Source: Lasiodiplodia sp. COLG20
Taxonomy: Eukaryota > Ascomycota > Dothideomycetes > Botryosphaeriales > Botryosphaeriaceae
NCBI GenBank assembly: GCA_009801085.1
Contig: VNWV01000003.1
Location: forward strand, 2,728,001-2,792,000
Direction: 5' to 3'
Length of the DNA stretch: 64,000 bases
Part shown: one piece after another, positions 57,082 through 64,000 of the stretch
Position numbering within the stretch: the stretch's first letter is position 1
How the letters are laid out: every line of letters starts with the position of its first letter
Notes under the pieces: model-generated
What the model saw: only the letters and a program-made list of their open reading frames with translations
Databases searched by the model: none
What the model was told of the DNA's origin: nothing
Program-made: the position numbers and the translations under genes

Positions 57082-57805
57082 ATGAGTACCCCACCATCAT
57101 CGCCGCTGCCAGAGGACCAGCCCGGCAGCCCCAGGCAGAGCGAGCCAAGTCCGGCGCGGAAACGCTCTCATTCGGAAATGGCGGCAGGACAACAGGGTGC
57201 TCGACGCGCCTCGCCCGTTGAAATCTCTTCCACTCACTCCAGTTCTGATGACACGGAAGAAGACTCCAAAGTGACATCAACCCCTTCACGCAAGAATGGC
57301 AATCACGCGGAAGAACAGCCCGAAACACGAGTCCAAATTGATGACGATGAGCTGGATCCAGAGCAGCCTCTAGAAGAATTCGACTGGGAAGAGCTGGAGA
57401 ACAGGTACCACAAGGCGATAGATCAGAGAAACAAAGAAGATCAGCAGCTGTACGACGACTTTCAGCGACTTATGACGGTAACTTGGCCTTCCTCTAGATG
57501 ACACCGCCCATGGCTGACTTCTCAAGTTCTTTGAGCTCTGGATTGGTACTACTCCACGTCACGAAACCGACCGGGACTTCATCCGGTCAGTGTCTTGTCG
57601 CATAGTTTCGGAGATGCCTTGATGTGCTAACACGACGTAGACTGCGGACGCGCATGGCTCACGTCCAGAACTCGGAGAACGAACTGGAGAAGAAGAGGGA
57701 GCACTGTGAGTGTCCCTAATGCGCCTCTGAGATGATGCTGATGATCAAGTAGACACAAAAGTTGTTCAAGCATTCGAAAGTGCGCTCCGCCTTCTCGAAG
57801 GATGA
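57082..57805 (+). CDS. Small acidic conserved fungal protein, function unknown
   Basis: Four exons (57082..57477, 57527..57585, 57641..57705, 57753..57805) join to 190 aa. The first half is disordered (Ser/Pro/Glu-rich). The second half is helical and charged (LEEFDWEELENRYHKAIDQR; QQLYDDFQRLMTFFELWIGT) and ends HYTKVVQAFESALRLLEG. No named domain is recognised. Each intron is 47-55 nt with good borders, and the frame is continuous only when all three are removed. For the last intron the acceptor at 57752 is preferred over the one at 57748, because it gives KREHYTKVV and a consistent helix. Confidence 0.75.
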
Positions 57806-58320
57806 ATGAAAATGAATGATGACGGGTGAGATTGACTTGTGGCGCATTTGCAGCTGTCATCGACTCAATCGAGAACCTTGAAGATCAGCAGCATATCCAC
57901 TCGCCCGGCACACATACGCATACTAAGGAAGCCAGCAACTATGACCTGCTACGTCGCTTCTGCACAGCTGCTTCAGTCTCACACTTCGCTCAGGGAACTA
58001 CTGCTCATCCAGGACGTCATGGAAGTCATCATCCATCTCGCTGCTCGATTCTATAGCGCCGTTCCCAAATCAGCCCACCAGGGATCTTGCATCTCACTTA
58101 TGTGGGTAGTTGATTCTTATCTGGACGGATTTGTGCAGTCCTAAACCTCACATCTACGTTCGGGGGTTTGCTCCAACTGCCTACGTAAGAGGAATGCGTT
58201 CTTAATGAGACACGGCGGAACCAACCCGCTGTGGAAGTGTAATTTTAGGCCGTTGCGATTGACTCTTATTCGCACCACTGCAATGCCGATTGCTCATGTG
58301 GCTTGGCTTGATCTCAACTC
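57806..58320. other. Convergent intergenic region with a repeat copy
   Basis: About 515 bp between the convergent small gene and the cytosine deaminase gene. It contains a palindromic repeat copy (58099..58190) and no supported gene. Confidence 0.55.
58099..58190 (+). repeat. Dispersed palindromic repeat, diverged two-arm copy
   Basis: It starts TTATGTGGGTAGTTGATTCT and ends TTTGCTCCAACTGCCTACGT, so the outer parts are inverted versions of each other (TACGTAGGCAGTTGGAGCAA against TATGTGGGTAGTTGATTC). The centre contains CTCACATCTACG, resembling the copy at 31.5 kb. Confidence 0.6.
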
Positions 58321-58951
58321 TTACTGTTCCCCAATATCTTCATTCCTGTTGAGTTTTGCATCAGTAAAATGTCTGAAAAATGCTCAAACCACATTGTAAC
58401 AGGCTCTTACCAGTCACCCGGTCTCTCGGCGATGAACTTCTTCATCAAAGCCTCGCACTCGGCACTCTTGACGTTGATGACCTCAATACCCTTGGACCTG
58501 AGGTAGTCTTCACCACCGAGAAAGGTGTTGTTTTCGCCCAAAACAACGCGCTTCACTTTGTACAAGATGCAGGCACCAGTGCACATGTCGCAAGGGGAAA
58601 GGGTTGTGTACATGGTTGAACCCTCGTAGGCTGAGGCTGGAAGTCTGCCTGCATTCTCGAGCGCCGAGATCTCACCCTGCATCCTTGTTACTCCTCCGGA
58701 TTATGGACAGGTTTGCTCCCGCCACCCTATGACTTACGTGAAGCGTGGCGCTGCCTTTTTGAATCCTCATGTTGTGGCCGCGGCCCAGGATCTTGCCGTC
58801 CTTGGACACGATGCAAGCTCCGACTAAGCACCGATTAATAAAGTAAAGTAGCAGCCAGCCGAGCGAGGCTCATACTTGGAATGCCGCCTTCTTCATAGCC
58901 CTTCTTGGCCTCTTCGAGGGCGGCGACAAAGCCGGGATCACTGTCAGACAT
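58321..58951 (-). CDS. FCY1: Cytosine deaminase
   Basis: This enzyme of pyrimidine salvage converts cytosine to uracil (and 5-fluorocytosine to 5-fluorouracil). Exons 58951..58876, 58823..58738, 58676..58411 and 58345..58321 join to 150 aa, close to the 158 of the yeast enzyme. The zinc site is clear: ATLHGEISALEN (His and Glu) and LSPCDMCTGA (PCxxC). The first exon gives MSDSDPGFVAALEEAKKGYE. The unspliced frame stops right after ERPGDW, but the stop is intronic. A 65-nt intron (donor GTAAGA, acceptor AACAG) adds a 25-nt last exon that completes ERPGDWNEDIGEQ, matching the family C-terminus. Divergent from YDJ1 by 916 bp. Confidence 0.94.
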
Positions 58952-59867
58952 GACGCAGGTGAGAGCAAGCTAGGCGAAGACGGGAAATGTCGCGGATGCG
59001 AGATGGACGACGAGGCTGAAAAAAGACGGCAGGCGAAAAGGCAGCGGCAGCGAATGAAATTTGTAGGTGTGTCCACAGACGCGTTACATAGTACATATGA
59101 CAGCGGCCAATCGTGATAACGTCGGGCCTTCGGCCGCGCAGCGCGACGGCGTTCGACCCGGTGGAAGTTTGGGCCGGGGTTTTGCAGCAGCAGCGGTGGC
59201 GGCAGGGCTGAAGAATGTGCACAGGCGGGGCGGACGACCCAGGTGCCAGGCTGAGGCTTGCCGTCTGGCGCTGCTTGCGTGCCCTGCATTATTTGCGAGG
59301 GCGGTTGGGCGGATCTGGGCAGATGCGGCTCGGCAGGATGCTGACCGCCTGCCGTATGCGGGCAGCGTTCGATGGAACTCCAGCGAACTAGGTGGAAGGC
59401 GTGGAATTATCTAGGCTTCGCCCGCGTACCCAACGACCCTTGCCCGTGAATTTTAGAAGTCGCCGCGACTGCGTCTCCGTCCCTCTGCTCGCTGTTCCTG
59501 CTTTTCGCTCTCACGCCCGGAGTCCGCTCCAATACCTGCTACGTGCTGCTATCGCTGAGGTACGTTCGTGCTGCTCCTCCACCGCCTGCTTACCCACGCC
59601 CCCCAGCCTTGCGCCTGCGGTTTCCGTGGTACCGACTTAAATCTTGCGCGCCGTGCCACTCTGGACCGCGTCCACTTCCCAACACCAGCCTCACCTCCAC
59701 GCACTGCTGCCTATAAAGGACGAAGAGCTCACCAGCCCACCGACAGAGTTTTGCGCGCATTCTTTTGACGATCCCCGCGAACAGACACCTTTTGTCAAAC
59801 TTGCACGACCGACCCGGCTGATTCCCTCAACCCACGCGATTCGACAACCTCCGCTTCCACAGCCACC
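58952..59867. other. Divergent upstream region of FCY1 and YDJ1
   Basis: 916 bp. A TATAAA lies at 59712..59717, about 150 bp before the YDJ1 ATG, and no ATG occurs between the two. No clear heat-shock element array was found by eye. Confidence 0.6.
59712..59717 (+). promoter_or_regulatory. TATA box of the YDJ1-like gene
   Basis: GCCTATAAAGG, followed by a leader of about 120 nt without an upstream ATG. Confidence 0.6.
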
Positions 59868-61248
59868 ATGGTGAGAGAAACGAAGTTCTACGACATCCTT
59901 GGGGTGTCGCCAGATGCCACCGAGGCCCAGCTCAAGTCTGCCTACAAGAAGGGCGCCCTGAAGTATCACCCTGGTAGGTTTTTGCGCCCACCATTCTCTC
60001 CGCTCGCGACCTCGGCTTTCTGACCCCGTGCCAGATAAGAACGCACACAACCCCGACGCCGCCGAGAAGTTCAAGGAGCTGTCGCACGCATACGAAGTTC
60101 TCCAAGACTCGCAAAAGCGTCAACTCTACGACCAGTTTGGTGAGGAGGGCTTGGAGAATGGTGGCGGCGCTGGCGGCGGCATGGCCGCGGAAGACCTCTT
60201 CGCACAGTTCTTCGGCGGCGGTGGCGGCTTTGGCGGCATGTTCGGTGGCGGCATGAGAGAGTCTGGCCCCAAGAAGGCTCGCACCATCTCTCACGTCCAC
60301 AAGGTCTCGCTCGAGGACATCTACCGCGGCAAGGTTTCGAAGCTCGCGCTGCAGAAGTCCGTCATCTGCCCCAAGTGCGATGGCCGTGGAGGCAAGGAAG
60401 GTGCCGTCAAGAAGTGCACGGGCTGCGATGGCCGTGGTATGAAGATGATGATGCGCCAGATGGGTCCCATGATCCAGCGTTTCCAGACCGTCTGCCCCGA
60501 CTGCCAGGGAGAAGGAGAGATCATCCGCGACAAGGACCGCTGCAAGCAGTGCAACGGCAAGAAGACCGTCATCGAGCGTAAGGTCCTCCACGTCCACGTC
60601 GACAGGGGTGTCAAGAGCGGCACCAGGATCGAATTCCGTGGCGAGGGTGACCAGCTTCCCGACTGCGAGCCTGGCGATGTTGTCTTCGAGATTGAGCAGA
60701 AGCCCCACCCCCGCTTCCAGAGGAAGGAGGACGACCTCTTCTACCAAGCCGAGATCGACCTCGTCACGGCGCTTGCCGGCGGCGTGCTTCACATCGAGCA
60801 TCTCGACGAAAGGTGGTTGTCCGTCGAGATTACACCTGGCGAGGTAATCGCACCTGGTAAGACGCCCCGTAACCCCTAGCACCACTCGCACGACAATGCT
60901 GACAATGCAACAGGTGCCGTCAAGGTTATCCGCGGTCAGGGCATGCCCTCATACAGACATCACGACTTCGGCAACCTCTACATTCAGTTTGATGTTAAGT
61001 TCCCGGAGAAGATTGGACCGGAGGAAGGCGCGCTCTCCGAGGAAGACAAGGCTGCACTTGAGCGCATCTTGGGCCCTCGCAAGATTGAGACGGCTCAGCC
61101 TCCGGCCGACGCGATGGTTGAGGACTTCCCGCTCGAGAACATCGACCCGACTAGAGAGAACGCCAGGGCGCGCGGCGCTGCCGCGATGGACGATGATGAT
61201 GACGACATGCACCCCGGCGCTGAGCGCGTCCAGTGCGCATCTCAGTAA
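59868..61248 (+). CDS. YDJ1: Type I DnaJ/Hsp40 co-chaperone, Ydj1-like (farnesylated)
   Basis: It stimulates Hsp70 ATPase and delivers unfolded proteins to it in the cytosol and at ER and mitochondrial membranes. Exons 59868..59973, 60035..60856 and 60914..61248 join to 420 aa. The J domain spans 1-70 with the HPD motif, whose Asp codon is split by intron 1. The Gly/Phe region is [14 protein letters not shown]. The zinc-finger region has four CxxCxGxG-type repeats ([32 protein letters not shown]). The two C-terminal beta domains include [10 protein letters not shown] and [19 protein letters not shown]. The last residues VQCASQ form a CaaX box for farnesylation. Confidence 0.97.
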
Positions 61249-62253
61249 TCGACGACACGATTCGAAGACGAAAAATCCGGGTTTATAAGGCTACGAATGA
61301 TCAACGAAACCACAATGATATCAGTTGCATATGGTGATGAGGAAAGGTTTCAGAGCAAGCATGTGGACGGTCGCGGGGCGCAAAAAGCTGATTAGTTGGG
61401 AAGTGCGGGGCTCTATCGAGGCATTCACGAGCCTGGCACGTTCAACCGCAAGCCGTCTAGACTGATGTCTCCAGGGAGCATTCTGCATTTCCTTAATTCA
61501 TGATGGCTTTTCCTTATTTCTTCTCCCCTTAGGGAAACGGAGTCTGCCTGGTGTTGTGGTTGTTGTTGTAGTAGATCGAGCGACCCATGTCCTTTTCTGC
61601 ATTCTTTCGCGTGTCTTCTTTCTGTTTTATTCTCTTGGCAGACTCAACCAGGTAGACAGGATGGGGGTTTTTTCCGGGGGTTTCATTTCTGAGAGGCTTT
61701 GGGTAGTGGCACCTCGCTCCCACCCGGCTTTTCGTGGCGTTCTGCGGTAGTTCAAATGACAAGCATATCGGCGTTCATGTGCACTGCCTCTGTTTACAGC
61801 GACGTTTCTGGAGTGACCTGCTTGAAATGCCTCTGACAAATTTGCCTTAAAGTTGACGGCGTTTGTTAACGATGCTTTTCTGGGTCACACCCCACTTCTG
61901 CGAATGCGATCCGTAGGATTGAGTCACTCATCGCCCTCCCTCCCTCCACCACCGAAAATCGACGGTTTAGAATATCTTCCACGCCGAGCGCCTCTCAAAG
62001 AGGAAGGTCGGTGTCTTTGGTATCGCACGCCTCCGGTTCGTTTCCGCGTCTGTCGAACGGCATGCCTGCAGTAAGCTGGTGGCGCACATGACAAGTAGAA
62101 TTACGTATAAAATCTCTAACGCTAGTTTTCCTCGTCCTCCTTTTCACTGTCGATTTTTGACTCATCGTCACCACCTCGTTGAGATCACATCTATCCAGAA
62201 AGAACAATAGCAGAGCGACGAGCTCCGCTCCAAAGCAAGAGCAAGGAGAAATC
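61249..62253. other. Intergenic region before the acetyltransferase gene
   Basis: About 1 kb. No supported gene; the 3' end of YDJ1 and an AT-rich 5' region. Confidence 0.55.
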
Positions 62254-63426
62254 ATGGTCGGTCCAATTGCTGAAGCAAACAGCGCCAGTCTGGGGAACTC
62301 TCTCTTTCGGGTCCACGACCATACAGAGAGCCCAGAGACCACACTGCTTCCGTATCTGCATCACAGCCTACCGTACGCGCTGCCACTCTACCGGCGCGTT
62401 CAATTCGGGAATCGGAGCCAACACACTCGCATCCTGGCCACTGTCCCCGCGCACGACTCTTCTCCTTCCTCTACCACCATTCCCACCGCCGGAGGTCAGA
62501 AACAGGAACAATGCTTCGCAGCAATCTACATCGACCGTTCCCGACGCCCGGAAACCGAAAGCTGGGTCTACGTCTCCTGGGACCATCCTTCCCACACCAG
62601 CAACCTCTCCACCTGCACCTGCGCCCGCCACCTCCTCTCCGTCCTCTCGCACATCGCCGACAACACCAACGCCAGCACGCCGTCTGCGGTCCCTTACCCG
62701 CCTCTCACCCCTGACGAGGAGGCCGACATCTGGGCCGCCGTCACCGCGACCGATGCGGACGAGACGGCCGCCAAGTACCACACGCACACCAGCGCCTCCG
62801 CCGCCAAGTACCTCGAGAATCTGCACACGCCCTCGATGCTCAAGGTGGGTACTATGCACGCGGCGGGCGTGGCGTGGGCGCGGGGGTTGGGTATGCTGGA
62901 CCGGGATGGTGTGGGCAGCGGCTTCGCGTATAGGAAATATGTTTTTCAAGCGCAAGAGAGTTTGCACGAGGATGAGAAGGTTATGGGGGAGGGCAGGTGG
63001 CAAGGGCTGAGCTGGGGTCAATTAAGGGAGGAGGATCTGGCCATCGTGAGGAGCAGGTCGGCGATTCCGAGGACAAATCGCACGTTGAGGACGTTGCCTT
63101 CCGTGGCGGTTTTTGCTACTATGGAGGGATACAAAAGGCCAGTGGCGTGGGCGTTTTTGGCCGTCGACGGGAGTTTGTCTTCGTTACATGTTGAGCCGGA
63201 ATACAGAGGCAAGGGATTGGCAAAGGCGATGGGCCGGAAGATCTTCCAGGAGGGGTGGGCTGCGTTCGGTGAAGATTTAAATGGGTTGGCGCATGCGGAT
63301 GTGGCGTTGGAGAATATGGAGAGCAATGGCGTTTGCAAGAGTTTGGGTGGCATTGATCAGGATTGGCAGGTGTACTGGGTGAGGATAGATCTAGACAGGG
63401 TGCAGGAAGTCGTCGCAGCGTCGTGA
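62254..63426 (+). CDS. GNAT-family N-acetyltransferase (FR47/glycine N-acyltransferase-like)
   Basis: An intronless frame of 390 aa. The N-terminal ~230 residues are a variable domain (LPYLHHSLPYALPLYRRVQF; CFAAIYIDRSRRPETESWVY). The C-terminal GNAT fold carries the acetyl-CoA loop (LHVEPEYRGKGLAKAMGRKI, R/Q-x-x-G-x-G/A) after FLAVDGSLSS, and then VALENMESNGVCKSLGG. This layout matches fungal FR47-type acyltransferases. The acceptor is unknown. In-frame sequence continues upstream of 62254 but no better ATG exists, and the chosen context (AATCATGG) is acceptable. Confidence 0.86.
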   Translation: MVGPIAEANSASLGNSLFRVHDHTESPETTLLPYLHHSLPYALPLYRRVQFGNRSQHTRILATVPAHDSSPSSTTIPTAGGQKQEQCFAAIYIDRSRRPETESWVYVSWDHPSHTSNLSTCTCARHLLSVLSHIADNTNASTPSAVPYPPLTPDEEADIWAAVTATDADETAAKYHTHTSASAAKYLENLHTPSMLKVGTMHAAGVAWARGLGMLDRDGVGSGFAYRKYVFQAQESLHEDEKVMGEGRWQGLSWGQLREEDLAIVRSRSAIPRTNRTLRTLPSVAVFATMEGYKRPVAWAFLAVDGSLSSLHVEPEYRGKGLAKAMGRKIFQEGWAAFGEDLNGLAHADVALENMESNGVCKSLGGIDQDWQVYWVRIDLDRVQEVVAAS

Positions 63427-64000
63427 TTGATTGGCAATCACTTATCAAACATATCAAATCACAGAGAGAATTTAAGGAACTTGAGCATGGTCTTCTTCAT
63501 TTGTGGTCAGGACATTTACGAACTTGAAAGGATCTGGCTTGGCAGAATCGGTGGGTGGGCTTGGGCTTGCGCGGCTTCAAGACGAGATGTTCACGGAAAG
63601 TTGTGCTGCAATTCTAGACCCTTGAGCAAAAACAAAATTCTGAGGGATCACTTTCGCATTGGGAATGTGTATCGGATCTGCGGATCTTTCTGTCAGCTAA
63701 AATTCTAAGAAAGATGCGACATAATAACAAAATTTGAGTGATGGTGTCATTAAAAAATTAGAGTGTTTGGTTGTTGCGTTTTTGATCGTCATGGTGATCA
63801 GGGTTAAAAATTTATAATCATCCAAGAAGGTGGTTTGAAAAGAGAATCGTGCTTACCTTGTACTCCAAAACACAAAAGGCTAATGAGCATTTTCAGCATC
63901 ACGTCGCCTGAAGTGTTTCATTGTCCAATGTCTCCATTTTAGTTTGCTATTTGAACGATCACCTCACCAAGGCGAGCATTCTTCGCAACATCCGACATTT
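63427..64000. other. Downstream region at the window edge
   Basis: AT-rich sequence after the acetyltransferase gene. No supported gene; a following gene may start outside the window. Confidence 0.5.

Noticed and set aside
63427..63708. 93-codon frame at the right end
   Set aside because: No recognisable features and no sign of conserved residues; likely 3' flanking sequence.
1..64000. CRISPR arrays, bacterial operons, prophage or secondary-metabolite cluster
   Set aside because: None seen; the lone 2OG oxygenase and MFS genes are 9 kb apart with housekeeping genes between them.

Overview
This window reads as nuclear DNA of a filamentous ascomycete (Pezizomycotina, most likely a Dothideomycete). 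The evidence is 25 intron-containing genes with short introns (mostly 45-110 nt, canonical GT..AG), typical fungal proteins (Pex5 with its N-terminal Cys, Sla1 with LxxQxTG repeats, Cft1, Atg14 with two CxxC pairs, a CaaX-tailed Ydj1, a DUF2417-type membrane hydrolase), and a lone dispersed 5S rRNA gene. The class-level assignment is an inference. No biosynthetic cluster, virus or CRISPR array is visible. All exon coordinates were derived by hand from reading-frame continuity across splice sites.

Layout. 1-6.1 kb: a partial protein disulfide isomerase (minus), Vta1 (ESCRT), an interferon-inducible 6-16/ISG12-like membrane protein, and an LMBD1 cobalamin-transporter-like protein (minus). 6.4-11.4 kb: Cft1/CPSF160 in eight exons, with an unusually long first intron that holds a Cys-rich, transposase-like fragment. 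11.9-12.8 kb: a palindromic repeat abutting a decayed kinase-ankyrin gene. 13-20 kb: an Arm/HEAT-like membrane protein (minus), a CDF zinc transporter and a DUF2417/alpha-beta hydrolase. 20.9-25.8 kb: an NTF2-fold protein, a coiled-coil protein and a pirin. 26.7-30.4 kb: Sla1 (minus). 32.5-38 kb: a secreted Cys-rich BYS1/thaumatin-like protein, a 2-oxoglutarate/Fe(II) oxygenase and Pex5. 37.9-41.4 kb: a 3.6-kb stretch without a supported gene. 41.4-49 kb: a disordered mucin-like protein, an MFS transporter and an NTF2-domain protein. 50.1 kb: 5S rRNA (minus). 51.8-57.8 kb: a GH17 wall glucanase and Atg14 (both minus), then a small unknown protein. 58.3-63.4 kb: cytosine deaminase (minus), Ydj1 and a GNAT acetyltransferase.

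The genes are mostly independent housekeeping or membrane-traffic genes. Several concern endosome/vacuole traffic and autophagy (Vta1, LMBD1, Sla1, Atg14), metal handling (CDF, pirin, 2OG oxygenase) and protein folding (PDI, Ydj1). Divergent pairs that share short upstream regions are PDI/Vta1, LMBD1/Cft1, Atg14/unknown and cytosine deaminase/Ydj1.

The less ordinary signals are: an 8-nt micro-exon in the PDI gene; short introns that hide a signal peptide (BYS1-like gene) and a last exon (cytosine deaminase); a dispersed palindromic repeat family with about five copies; a gene relic cut off at one such copy; a transposase-like fragment inside a CFT1 intron; a hydrolase whose nucleophile position is glycine; and a 429-nt leader without any ATG, downstream of a CRE palindrome and a TATA box.
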